A DNA stretch of 64,000 bases from Natrinema caseinilyticum (GCF_024227435.1 NZ_CP100445.1:2167369-2231368); one strand, 5' to 3'; numbered from the stretch's first letter, positions 44,916 to 52,769 are shown. Numbers and translations: made by a program. The notes: generated from the sequence alone by a model not told the origin.

Positions 44916-45107
44916 TCAGTCGTTGGCCGCTACCGGCCGATCGTCGCCGTCCGTCTCGAGGCCGTCGTACACGTCGATCGTCGTCTCGAGTGTCTCGATC
45001 GCCGGTTCGAGGGTCAGCGGTCCGACCAGGTGGCCGTCGAGCGTTTCGAGGTCCGCGCGGACCTCCTCGAGGCGGACCCGCGTGCGGTCGTGATCGCGAG
45101 GAGTCAT
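44916..45107 (-). CDS. Small acidic hypothetical protein
   Basis: A 63-residue helical protein (RVRLEEVRADLETLDGHLVG, then EPAIETLETTIDVYDGLE). Composition and third-position GC look coding but no family is recognised and no start signal decides it. It lies 152 nt upstream of the antitoxin gene. Confidence 0.45.
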   Translation of the reverse strand: MTPRDHDRTRVRLEEVRADLETLDGHLVGPLTLEPAIETLETTIDVYDGLETDGDDRPVAAND

Positions 45108-45421
45108 TCGGGACCACCCGTCCGGCCCGCGCCGCTGCGAGAGCGGCCGATCGATGGCGGGAGTGGCGACTCGAGGGGCCGACCGGCGCGACGAGCGACT
45201 TCGCAGCCAGATTCTCCGATAGCGGAAGCGAGAGACATTTGTTTAATCGGTACTACCGAAACGGTTTCGTAGGTACGTGTTCGAATATACATCGTCCTTC
45301 GACCGTGGAGGACGCAGGTCGGGTGTTCCTACCACCCGGCCAATTTCACGCAAATTGGCGGCACTGCGCCCTAATTTCGCAGACATCGAACAGTTACTTA
45401 TAGCTTTCTGAGTGGCCGTAA
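45108..45421. other. Structured intergenic region with four successive inverted repeats
   Basis: 314 nt without a credible gene. In order it holds an almost perfect palindrome at 45250-45276 (centre CCGAAACGGTTTCG), a 6-bp hairpin at 45293-45314 (CGTCCT/AGGACG), a 5-bp hairpin at 45321-45337 (GGGTG/CACCC) and an 8-bp perfect hairpin at 45339-45359 (GCCAATTT, loop CACGC). The density of structure is higher than in other gaps here. A structured RNA or protein-binding region is possible. Confidence 0.45.
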
Positions 45422-45760
45422 TTAACGCGCTCTCGTTCGTGAGACGCTCCGAACGGGAGACTCCGGACGAACGGGTCGCGAGTCAGCCGCGGCACCCGGC
45501 ACGGGACACCGAACGGCGACCTGGCGGTCCCGGAACTCGGGCGTGCGCCACTCGTGGAACGCCGCCACGCCCTCGGCGTGATCCTCGCTTCGGTACGCCC
45601 GATTCCGGAGCTGTCGAATCCACCCGGTTTCGGCCTCGGAGAGGCGGCCTCTCTCGAGGATGCGTCGGTGATCGATTTCGTTCCGCGGAGCGACAGCGGC
45701 GCGTTGCCCGCGATGTCCGCCGCCATTTCGTCGGTCCGGTCCTCGAGAGTCCCGCGTTCC
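45422..45760 (-). pseudogene. C-terminal relic of an enoyl-CoA hydratase/isomerase, frameshifted
   Basis: Two minus-strand frames together rebuild the end of a crotonase-family protein. The first, about 45760 to 45655, reads EDRTDEMAADIAGNAPLSL and RGTKSITDA. The second, about 45655 down to the TAA at 45422, reads ILERGRLSEAETGWIRQL, then RSEDHAEGVAAFHEWRTPEF with RDR. The S-x-D-x-x-EG-x-x-AF-x-x-x-R-x-P-x-F signature is diagnostic. The active-site half of the protein is missing, so this is a dead fragment. Confidence 0.7.
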
Positions 45761-45956
45761 GCGAACGGACGACCGGGGAGCGGCGCGAAATCGTCGACGA
45801 GCACGAGTTCCCGAGCGGGCCGCTGAATCGGGTGAGCGACGTCGTCGAAGGTGCCAGAAGAACCGTGCCGGCGAGGGTCGACGGTCGTCCCGCGTACCCG
45901 AGCGCAGGGGCGCCTGCAGCCGAACTTATTTCCGGTCTGAAGTGATCCGGTTGCAC

Positions 45957-47045
45957 ATGACTAGCACAGCGGAGGACGGTGGAGCGTTCGCGGAGACGAC
46001 GGTCGTCGATACGGACGTTCACCTCTCGATTCCGTTCGACGAGTTGGCGGAGTACTGCGAGGAACCGTACCGGTCGATCACGAAGTATCCCACCTACACG
46101 CCGGTCCACAGAGGCGGGTGGAACCGGTACATGGGCGGGAAGATCGAAAACGAAAAAGAGAACGTTCAAAGCGCGGACTCGCTGTACGAGAAGATCTGCG
46201 TCGAGTTCGGAATCGATTACCCGCTCATCAACGCTTTTCCGGTACTGAATTCGGTCCCCGAAGACGACCGGGCAGTCGAATTGATGTCCGCCTACAACGA
46301 TTACTTGCTCGAGAATTACCTCGACGAGTACGATCGGTTCCTCGGGCTCTGTACCGTCGCGACCCAGGACCCGGCGGCCGCGGCCGAAGAGATCGACCGG
46401 ATGGGATCGGAACGGTGCATCGAAGGGCTGTACCTGCTCAACAGTGGTGCCCAGCCGCCACTCGGAGATCCCGTCTACGACCCGATCTATCGGGCCGCCG
46501 AGGACAACGACCTCCACGTCGCGTACCACGCCTCGGCCGGCGCCCCCTTCGCGAAGGACTTTCCGGTGCAGGATACGCAGTTCAACCGATTCCTCGAAAA
46601 TCACATGCTCGCCCACCCCTGGGCGCACATGATGACGATGTCGAGTCTCATCGTCAACGGCACCCCGGCGAAATTTCCCGACCTCAACTTCTCGTTCCTG
46701 GAGGCGGGGGTTAGCTGGGTCCCCTACATGATGTTTCGATTCAACAAAGAATACTCGATGCGGCGCAGCGAGGCGCCGCTCCTGGAGAAAAGCCCCGAGG
46801 AGTATATCCGGGATCAGTTCTATTTCTCCACCCAACCCGTCGGAGAGCCGAACGACCCGGCGGACCTCCAGCAGATAATCGACGTTCTCGGTCCCGAGTC
46901 GCTCATGCTCTCGACGGACTACCCCCACTGGGACTTCGATCATCCTGACGCCCTCGATCAGCAGATCCGGCGATTCGGGGACGAGAAGACGAGAGAACGC
47001 GTCCTCTCTGAAACCGCCATCGAGGCGTTCGACCTCTCGATCTGA
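45957..47045 (+). CDS. Amidohydrolase-family (ACMSD-like) metal-dependent hydrolase
   Basis: A 362-residue TIM-barrel protein of the amidohydrolase-2 branch. The first metal-binding D-x-H motif is at VVDTDVHLSI, a second His in LHVAYHASAG, and the catalytic Asp in LMLSTDYPHWDFDHP. Relatives include decarboxylases such as ACMSD and hydrolases of aromatic acids. The ATG at 45957 follows a TATA-like CTTATTTCC by about 28 nt. The dead enoyl-CoA hydratase beside it hints at former degradative genes here. Confidence 0.85.
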   Translation: MTSTAEDGGAFAETTVVDTDVHLSIPFDELAEYCEEPYRSITKYPTYTPVHRGGWNRYMGGKIENEKENVQSADSLYEKICVEFGIDYPLINAFPVLNSVPEDDRAVELMSAYNDYLLENYLDEYDRFLGLCTVATQDPAAAAEEIDRMGSERCIEGLYLLNSGAQPPLGDPVYDPIYRAAEDNDLHVAYHASAGAPFAKDFPVQDTQFNRFLENHMLAHPWAHMMTMSSLIVNGTPAKFPDLNFSFLEAGVSWVPYMMFRFNKEYSMRRSEAPLLEKSPEEYIRDQFYFSTQPVGEPNDPADLQQIIDVLGPESLMLSTDYPHWDFDHPDALDQQIRRFGDEKTRERVLSETAIEAFDLSI

Positions 47046-47203
47046 GACGTCGATACGACTCGACGAGCGGGGACTGTCCCTCCAGAAAAGGCGTGACGTT
47101 CCCGTCGTCGCCGGTCGGGCTTGCGGACGGCGAGACCGTCATCTCGAGGGCCCTGTGAGAACTATCGAACGCGCTCTCACGTCGGTCAGTGTAGAGCGTG
47201 CAC

Positions 47204-47480
47204 CTAACAGGCGTACCACGAGTCGATCGAACCGTCCGATAGGAGGGTGATCCCGATATCCTCGCCATCACAATCCACGTCCAAATCGGGGGTGTACTCC
47301 CACGTCGCGGAGACACCGTCGGGAGTGAAGACTGTCACCGTTGCCGGCGTCGGTTCGATACCAGCGGACGAATCGAGTTGGCCAGGCGCGAGTTCGTAGA
47401 CCCGGCTGAACAACGACGCCCCGTCGTCGGCTTCCACTCGGACCCCTATCTCTGCACGGTCATCCGTTCGGTTTTCGACC
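47204..47480 (-). pseudogene. 3' part of a small gene split by the second tnpB element
   Basis: The native part begins with VENRTDDRAEIGVRVEADDG and continues to the stop at 47204 (end SIDSWYAC). It has a beta-rich pattern (LFSRVYELAPGQLDSSAGIE, TVFTPDGVSATWEYTPDLDV). Codons upstream of it are the element end and not native. The missing start lies across the element at 48943-48953 (MEVT), so excising 47481-48942 restores MEVTVENRTDD. No function is known. Confidence 0.75.
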
Positions 47481-47490
47481 TTGACATCCT

Positions 47491-47510
47491 CCCCGCCCTG
47501 AAGGGCGAGG
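47491..47510. repeat. Right-end hairpin of the second tnpB element
   Basis: Arms CCCCGCCC and GGGCGAGG around the loop TGAA, with one mismatch. It differs from the hairpin at 48913-48932 by only one base, the expected paired-end arrangement. Confidence 0.8.
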
Positions 47511-47529
47511 ATTCCCGAGCGTTGGGATA

Positions 47530-48798
47530 TTACGGTTCGCAACCCGCCTGTTCCCTCGGTGCGAAACGCCCCGAGGTTTGATTGAACAGGTGGACTACTG
47601 GCCGTGCCAAACGACCGTTACTCATATTCTCTGTGGGGAGATTCTGAGTTATCTTTCTGCGGATGTTCACCGCACCGTTCACGTCCGCGTTCATCGTCGC
47701 ACCGCACGACTCGCAGACGTACAGGCCACGCTCCACGCGATTCGCGTCACGCTTCCGCCCACAACACGAACACGTCTTACTCGTGTCGCGCTCGCTCGTT
47801 CGGTCTACGAGGATGCCGTGTTCCTCGGCCTTGTATTCGAGTAGATTCGTGAATCGGTCGAACTCCCAGCCGTGGAGTTTCTTGTTTCCGCGCTTCCCCC
47901 AGTTTCGAGCGTCACCGTTCTCCTCCTCACGAATCTTGCTCAGGTCGCCAATAGCGATGTGACCAACTTCGTGGTCGATGCACTGCTCAACGATGTGCTT
48001 GGCAAGGGCGTGCAGGAAGTGGTCTTTCCGACGCGAGAGTATCTGTCGGGCACGAAGCGCACGGCGCGACGGGCCGTTCTCGCCCTCCGTGTCGTACTCG
48101 TCGCGGGTGAAGTAGTGCTTATCCTGTTTCAACACGTTCCCCGGATACAATTCAGCATCTCCATCATCGTAAGCGATGGCGAGGTAGTTCTTGATGCCGA
48201 GGTCGATACCAGCCGTGTTGTCGCCGGGGGCATCTTCGGTTGGAATCTCAACCTTGCAGACGAGGTGCAGTTCCCAGCGGTCGCCGTCCCACACGGCTCG
48301 AACTTGTTGGATGTCCTCCACAGTTACGTCCGGGCGAGTCTCGTACTCACAGAGGATGAAGTCCGAGCGGTGAGTCTTCAGGTTGAAGCCCTTACTCAGA
48401 CGAATCTGGTTGTGCTTGGAATCGTGTTTGATGCCGTTCTGTTTCCACGTCACGGTGGAGCGTGGATGAGTGTCACCTCGCTTGCGGTAACCGGGCGGAT
48501 TCGCGTCCGTGTCGCCATTCTCACGCTTTTTGAACCAGCCGTTGAACGACTCAGCAAGCTCTTCTAGAACTCGCTGACTTGACTGAGAATGCAGGTCACT
48601 GTATCGTTCGTGGTCTTTTAATTCACGCTTGAGGTCGGCCTCGGACGGAATCTCGCCGGTATCGTCCCATTCTTGCTGGGTGTGGTACCGGGCGACGTTC
48701 CACAGTTTAGATGCTGAGTGCCCACAGTCATCGAGGTCGTCACTCACCTGAGAGTGGTTGACGATTTTTGCTCGATAGGTACGGGTTGTCTCCAGCAT
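47530..48798 (-). CDS. tnpB: TnpB-family nuclease with RuvC-II Glu replaced by Gly
   Basis: A 422-residue TnpB. RuvC-I Asp199 is in TAGIDLGIKNYLA and RuvC-III Asp372 in TMNADVNGAVNIR; the CxxC/CxxC zinc finger uses Cys343, 346, 362 and 365. The second motif, normally E-D-L, reads IAIGDLSKI, with Gly284 in place of the catalytic Glu. Glu321, 325 or 326 (LLEYKAEEHG), about 37-42 residues later, could replace it, as proposed for the rearranged RuvC-II sites of Fanzor and related TnpB proteins. An AT-rich promoter (CTTATGAAC on the minus strand) lies 20-30 nt before the ATG. Confidence 0.88.
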   Translation of the reverse strand: MLETTRTYRAKIVNHSQVSDDLDDCGHSASKLWNVARYHTQQEWDDTGEIPSEADLKRELKDHERYSDLHSQSSQRVLEELAESFNGWFKKRENGDTDANPPGYRKRGDTHPRSTVTWKQNGIKHDSKHNQIRLSKGFNLKTHRSDFILCEYETRPDVTVEDIQQVRAVWDGDRWELHLVCKVEIPTEDAPGDNTAGIDLGIKNYLAIAYDDGDAELYPGNVLKQDKHYFTRDEYDTEGENGPSRRALRARQILSRRKDHFLHALAKHIVEQCIDHEVGHIAIGDLSKIREEENGDARNWGKRGNKKLHGWEFDRFTNLLEYKAEEHGILVDRTSERDTSKTCSCCGRKRDANRVERGLYVCESCGATMNADVNGAVNIRRKITQNLPTENMSNGRLARPVVHLFNQTSGRFAPREQAGCEP

Positions 48799-48912
48799 CG
48801 GACTGTGTTCATAAGGACTTATGAAGAATAGTATATTAAGACTAACGACTAAGATGTGGAATATCCGGCAGTGCTATCGAATGGTGGATTGCGTAGGCTT
48901 TGTCGGCTGTAT

Positions 48913-48932
48913 CCCCGCCCTGAAGGGCGGGG
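48913..48932. repeat. Left-end hairpin of the second tnpB element
   Basis: Perfect palindrome, arms CCCCGCCC and GGGCGGGG with loop TGAA, located 10 nt inside the tnpB-proximal end. Confidence 0.8.
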
Positions 48933-48942
48933 TTTTAGCCTT

Positions 48943-49140
48943 GTAACTTCCATAACTCCGTCGGAGACGGTACCGACGACGTCTGTCACGCTCGGATCGA
49001 CTGCCTCGAGTCGGCCCGTCAGCCAGGTCCCGTGACGGAAGCGCAGTTCGATTGGACCGTCCCAGAATACCCGCTCACCGTGATCGGAGTGCCACTCGAG
49101 ACGGATCGCGTCGGTCGAGACCCTCGAGCACGCGCGTCCG
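48943..49140 (-). pseudogene. 5' remnant of the gene split by the second tnpB element
   Basis: The codons MEVT (48953-48943, minus strand) are the rejoinable head of the gene at 47204-47480. Further upstream the same frame stays open to about 49140 and beyond, and encodes IRLEWHSDHGERVFWDGPIE and FRHGTWLTGRLEAVDPSV. This looks more like real protein than the other frames, so the original gene may have been longer than the MEVT start implies. No ATG was found for it. The rest of the gap (48799-49256) is element end and the copG promoter. Confidence 0.4.
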
Positions 49141-49230
49141 GGACGGGCCCCGAATCGAATCGGAGGCTGAACGAGCCAGGACCTCGGTTGCCGGCCGAGT
49201 GCTTCGTCGCGAGCCGACGGCTTAAGGTGT

Positions 49231-49250
49231 GGGCATACGAACGCATACCC
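49231..49250. promoter_or_regulatory. 20-bp palindromic operator before the copG-like gene
   Basis: An imperfect palindrome GGGyATrCGwwCGyATrCCC (y = C/T, r = A/G, w = A/T) ending 6 nt before the ATG at 49257. It covers the region where a leaderless transcript would start. Position and symmetry fit an autoregulatory site for the RHH protein encoded next. Confidence 0.6.
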
Positions 49251-49256
49251 AAACTA

Positions 49257-49433
49257 ATGCCCAAGATTAGCGTCGAAATTCCGCAGGAACTCCTCGACGA
49301 CCTGGACGAACACGTCGGAGACGACGGAAAGTTCGTCAACCGGAGCGACGCGATCCGCGCGTCGATCCGCAAAACACTGGATTTACTGGACGAAATCGAC
49401 GAACGCCACGACCGCCTCGAGGACCAGGAGTAG
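49257..49433 (+). CDS. CopG/RHH-family transcriptional regulator
   Basis: A 58-residue ribbon-helix-helix protein: PKISVEIPQELLDDLDEHV then DAIRASIRKTLDLL. It should bind DNA as a dimer and inserts the N-terminal beta strand into the major groove. The 20-bp palindrome immediately upstream is a likely own operator. It converges on rlmE with a 12-nt gap. Confidence 0.85.
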   Translation: MPKISVEIPQELLDDLDEHVGDDGKFVNRSDAIRASIRKTLDLLDEIDERHDRLEDQE

Positions 49434-49445
49434 GCCGACGGCGCG

Positions 49446-50222
49446 TCAGTCCCGGTCGAGTCGCCGGGCGAACCCGAAGGTCGGCTTCACGTCCTCGACG
49501 CGGACCGCGACGGACTCGCCTTCCGCCGCGTCCGGCACGAACAGCCGATAGCCGTCGACCGACGCGATGCCGTCACCCTCGCTGCCGACGTCGACGATTT
49601 CCACCTCGAGTTCGTCGCCCGGCCGGACCGAGGCGGTGAGCCGACCCTTTCCGATGAGGTAGATTTCGGAGGACTCGTCGCGGCTGGCCTTCGGCGACGT
49701 GGCCCGGACGTACTGGAATTCCGCCTCGACGTCGGATCGGAAGTCGTCGACGTCAGGTCCTTCGAAGACCTTCACGACGAAGTCACCCCCGCTGTCGAGG
49801 AGTTCGAGGGCGGTCTCGAAGGCCTGCCGTGCCAGATGGAGCGAGCGGGCCTGATCGAGCGAGTACTCGCCGGACATGTTCGGGGCCATGTCAGAAACGA
49901 CCGCGTCCACGGGGCCGCCCGCCGCGTCGACGACGCGGTCGCGGGTCTTCTCCTCGGTCATGTCCCCGCGGAGCGTCTCGACGTTCTCGTGGTTCTCGAA
50001 GTCCTTGATGCGCTGGAAGTCGACGCCGATCACGGTCCCCTGCGGGCCGACCTCCTCGGCGGCGACCTCGAGCCAGCCGCCCGGTGCCGCGCCCAGGTCG
50101 ACGACCGTGTCGCCGCGGGACAGGACGTCCTCGAGGTCGTCGAGCTGTTTGAGCTTGTAGGCCGCTCGAGAGCGGTAGCCCTCCTGTTTGGCCTTGTTGT
50201 AGTAGTGGTCTCGACCTGTCAT
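49446..50222 (-). CDS. rlmE: 23S rRNA 2'-O-methyltransferase RlmE (FtsJ) with TRAM domain
   Basis: A 258-residue protein. The RrmJ/RlmE domain has the start MTGRDHYYNKAKQEGYRSRA, the SAM motif VVDLGAAPGGWLEVAA and VSDMAPNMSG with Asp of the catalytic K-D-K-E set. A C-terminal TRAM domain (about residues 200-245, DELEVEIVDVGSEGDGIASV) would bind RNA and is found in archaeal members. RlmE methylates U2552 of 23S rRNA in E. coli. The ATG at 50222 begins the conserved domain; an upstream ATG at 50255 is less likely. Confidence 0.92.
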   Translation of the reverse strand: MTGRDHYYNKAKQEGYRSRAAYKLKQLDDLEDVLSRGDTVVDLGAAPGGWLEVAAEEVGPQGTVIGVDFQRIKDFENHENVETLRGDMTEEKTRDRVVDAAGGPVDAVVSDMAPNMSGEYSLDQARSLHLARQAFETALELLDSGGDFVVKVFEGPDVDDFRSDVEAEFQYVRATSPKASRDESSEIYLIGKGRLTASVRPGDELEVEIVDVGSEGDGIASVDGYRLFVPDAAEGESVAVRVEDVKPTFGFARRLDRD

Positions 50223-50280
50223 GTGCACATCACCAAATTCCGTGACATGTTCCACATAGGAACTGCCGGCGAATTCGCGC

Positions 50281-50736
50281 TCATATCAACTGAGACGTGG
50301 TCGACCCGGAAAGGCACATCGGATAGCTCCACGAGGCAGCATCGTTGCATTGGATCGGTTCGACCCACGTCGAATCGAGCGAGTACGTTGAGTCGAGCAG
50401 GCCGCGGACGGCGGCCTGCTCGACGACCCTGTCGAAAACATCGTCGATAACGTGTTTGAGATCGGTGAGAAACCGGTCAATGGTGTCTCTCGATGACGGT
50501 TTGTCGGGTCCGCAGTAGTACCAGACGAGTCCGTGCTGGAGTTCTCGCGTGACTGGGCGTGTTCCGTAGATGTTCTCGTAGTACCAATGGAAATGGAGAA
50601 CGGCGCAAAAGAGATCAGGTGGCTGGTGAACTCGTGTTCGCCCCACTTCGAGAGTGTAGGTTCCAGAGGTGACCTGGCTTTCACAGGAGCCAGTACCACT
50701 AGAGACGACTTTGGGATGCGACCAATAAGCTACCAC
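50281..50736 (-). pseudogene. Truncated DDE transposase relic
   Basis: The frame encodes a haloarchaeal transposase N-terminal half: DLFCAVLHFHWYYENIYGTR, GLVWYYCGPDKPSSRDTIDR and GLLDSTYSLDSTWVEPIQCN. The first catalytic Asp of the DDE set would lie in the DSTWVE part. The match ends shortly after (SWSYP) and an unrelated tail follows to the stop. The later two catalytic residues are absent. It marks the left edge of an AT-rich island. Confidence 0.7.
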
Positions 50737-51611
50737 CGATGAGAGTGCTGTAGGGTGCCAGGATTACTGTTTTCAAGGGTAGCATATTCGTCGCTGGTCA
50801 GATATAAAAAGTCATACCGTGGTGATTCCCGTAAGAACAACGGTTTTTCCTCGATATCTTCACAGTAAAGATAATGTATACCGTCTCCCCAGAGAGTCCG
50901 TACCGCGTGGAGATTTTCTTCAGTTGCTACCAGACTACCAATAACAAGCCTCTCATTTGTATTGGTGTCATCTGATTGGAGTGCAGCAAGTGCCTCCTTG
51001 TCAATTCGTCGGAGGACAGGAACGAGGCCACAGAATTGAAATCGATTGATGTCACGATCTAGTAAGTCAATAAGATCCCACCACTGCGGAGTAGCACTGT
51101 CACTAGCCGCCTTACTAAGTTTGTATTCCGTGAGAGAAGTTCCCGCTGCTGGATTTGTTCCGTCAGGTAGTCTAGTAATTGGGATGTCTTCCTCACGTGG
51201 ATAGATCCGTGCCAGCAGATCCGTAGGAAGTTCGTTGGCGATACGTTCATACTCTCTGGGATGTAAATAGATGAAATCCGCATTATTATCTTGTCGTATG
51301 AATACTGGATTCCCCGACTCATCAACAAACTCCGCAGACAAAAGAGAATCCGAAAACAAGGAAAATACTGCTTCACACACCGCTGAAGTTGCTTGGACGG
51401 TTCCCTGAATAGTATCTTCCTCTGTGTTTATACCAGTCTCAATGAGAGTATCAACAGCTTCAGAATCGACATGCTCAGAGAGGAGTGGCAAAATCCCAGT
51501 AATTCGAACCTCTGTTACCGATCGCTGTGTATTGCCGATCACTATGCGAGCAATCGATGAAACACTCTCATGAGGATTGTTTCCGTAATGAAGAATGTGG
51601 AATTGGTCCAT
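50730..51611 (-). CDS. Unknown protein with two internal ~90-residue repeats (island gene C)
   Basis: A 293-residue soluble protein with no recognised family. Residues about 37-128 and 193-284 align with each other: ITGILPLLSEHVDSEAVDTL with FCGLVPVLRRIDKEALAALQ, and DFIYLHPREYERI with DFLYLTSDEYATL. The gene is visibly AT-richer than the chromosome. It starts 31 nt after the preceding gene stop and is last in a three-gene set. The ATG at 51611 is the first in the frame with conserved composition after it. Confidence 0.65.
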   Translation of the reverse strand: MDQFHILHYGNNPHESVSSIARIVIGNTQRSVTEVRITGILPLLSEHVDSEAVDTLIETGINTEEDTIQGTVQATSAVCEAVFSLFSDSLLSAEFVDESGNPVFIRQDNNADFIYLHPREYERIANELPTDLLARIYPREEDIPITRLPDGTNPAAGTSLTEYKLSKAASDSATPQWWDLIDLLDRDINRFQFCGLVPVLRRIDKEALAALQSDDTNTNERLVIGSLVATEENLHAVRTLWGDGIHYLYCEDIEEKPLFLRESPRYDFLYLTSDEYATLENSNPGTLQHSHRW

Positions 51612-51642
51612 GGTTGATGTTGGTTGGATGGTGTGTTGTGTG

Positions 51643-52122
51643 TTACGGCGGCGGCGGCACAAAGGGTACGGCCCATGCAGCAGCAAGGGCTGTCGCTATT
51701 GTACTCGGACCGACGTATGCGATGGCTGCCACAACCGCTCCTGCAGCAACCGCAGCAGCACCAGTGTTGTTCGCTTCGAAGTCCCGTGCTGCTTCCTCAA
51801 GGTTTTCAATGGCGTTCTCGACGAAGGTTGAGATTTCACCCATGTCAGGGTCAGAATCATAACAATTCTTGTAACAGTAGGGAATTTCCGTCGCTGTTTC
51901 GAACATGAACAGACAGATATTCCCTCCGTCTCGGTAGGCACCACCATGGAGATTGAAGACTTCGTCCCCGTTTTCATAGAGCTTGATATTATAGTGTGAT
52001 GGCTCCTTGTTTTGCCGGACATTGGATGGGAGACAATATGCGGCAGTGGTATTGAGTTCGTGACTGTGAAGCTGGACGATCAGCCGATACCCGCCACCGA
52101 GATCTTGGTTGATGAGCGGCAT
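51643..52122 (-). CDS. Unknown protein with hydrophobic Ala-rich C-terminus (island gene B)
   Basis: A 159-residue protein. The N-terminal part (about 1-95) is beta-rich with four Cys (YCLPSN, ICLF and YCYKNCYD). A charged helix (VENAIENLEEAARDFEANN) leads to a long hydrophobic segment (AAAVAAGAVVAAIAYVG, then TIATALAAAWAVPFVPPPP). It has no N-terminal signal, so it may be tail-anchored or membrane-active. Its start overlaps the stop of gene A by one base (TAATG). Low GC and no recognised family. Confidence 0.6.
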   Translation of the reverse strand: MPLINQDLGGGYRLIVQLHSHELNTTAAYCLPSNVRQNKEPSHYNIKLYENGDEVFNLHGGAYRDGGNICLFMFETATEIPYCYKNCYDSDPDMGEISTFVENAIENLEEAARDFEANNTGAAAVAAGAVVAAIAYVGPSTIATALAAAWAVPFVPPPP

Positions 52123-52769
52123 TATTTCTCCGTTGTCTCTTTATTGTACTTACGGATCTCTGAGGAGATTTTTTCGTCGGCTGCCGGATGGTTTGTGGCA
52201 TAGCTTATTTTGAATGCTGTATCTGATACGGAAACACCAGCAGGATTCTGTTGACCAGCTAATACTTTCTGAAGTTCGCTATGCGAAATTCGTTTCGCCG
52301 AGTTACCTTGGAAGAATACGATGTCTTTTCCGTCGAATTGAGCGAGGCAATCTCGACCAGAGTCCGTAATCTGAACAAACTCGCCATTCTCTACGTACAT
52401 CCAGAGGTTTCCATCGAGAGAAACAACGAGTCGGTTACCTTGTTTATTCCATGCTGGGTGTATTGGGGCTTTGTCGCCTGTTTCAAGGATCGTCTCTTTA
52501 TCCTCGTTATCTTTTATAACTAATTCAACCCCTTCTTTGGCTGAACGAACCAAAGCACCTCTATTGCCACGGGCAGGAGTAACCGACGACAGAACCGCAG
52601 TACTATGTGCACCTTCTTTGTCTCTGTCTGCCGAAACAGTGGCTGCTGGGAAACTGCTTGCCGCAGTTGTTATAGCGAACCCCTTGAGGAGTTTTCGTCG
52701 ATCGAATTGAGAGGTCCCTTCTGTACCTATTTCTCTTGATTTGGATGGTGAGTTATTTTCGTCCGCCAT
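52122..52769 (-). CDS. Tat-exported protein with beta-propeller-like blade (island gene A)
   Basis: A 215-residue protein (a second ATG one codon upstream is possible). A twin-arginine signal is at QFDRRKLLKGFAITTAASSF, with a probable cleavage after VSA. The mature part contains HPAWNKQGNRLVVSLDGNLW followed by MYVENGEFVQITD, like one blade of a TolB/WD-type propeller, but it is too short for a full propeller. It is the first gene of the three-gene AT-rich set, with an AT-rich promoter (AATATTTATTAATTAC on the minus strand) about 15-40 nt upstream. Confidence 0.65.
   Translation of the reverse strand: MADENNSPSKSREIGTEGTSQFDRRKLLKGFAITTAASSFPAATVSADRDKEGAHSTAVLSSVTPARGNRGALVRSAKEGVELVIKDNEDKETILETGDKAPIHPAWNKQGNRLVVSLDGNLWMYVENGEFVQITDSGRDCLAQFDGKDIVFFQGNSAKRISHSELQKVLAGQQNPAGVSVSDTAFKISYATNHPAADEKISSEIRKYNKETTEK

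Larger units (their letters stand above)
47481..48942 (-). mobile_element. IS1341/IS605-group element with tnpB only, ends resolved
   Basis: The element is 1462 bp. In tnpB orientation the upstream flank ends ATGGAAGTTAC and the element starts AAGGCTAAAACC; the 3' end is GAGGATGTCAA and the downstream flank starts GGTCGAAAACC. Hairpins sit near each end: 48913-48932 (perfect, CCCCGCCC, loop TGAA) and 47491-47510 (one mismatch). Removing it joins TTAC to GGTC and restores an open frame, with no target duplication, as expected for this family. TTAC is thus the likely target motif. No tnpA is present. Confidence 0.88.

Noticed and set aside
45104-45292. A 62-codon minus-strand frame over the structured gap
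   Set aside because: Low-complexity Arg/Gly/Ser composition at its end and overlap with the palindrome; no start signal or family.
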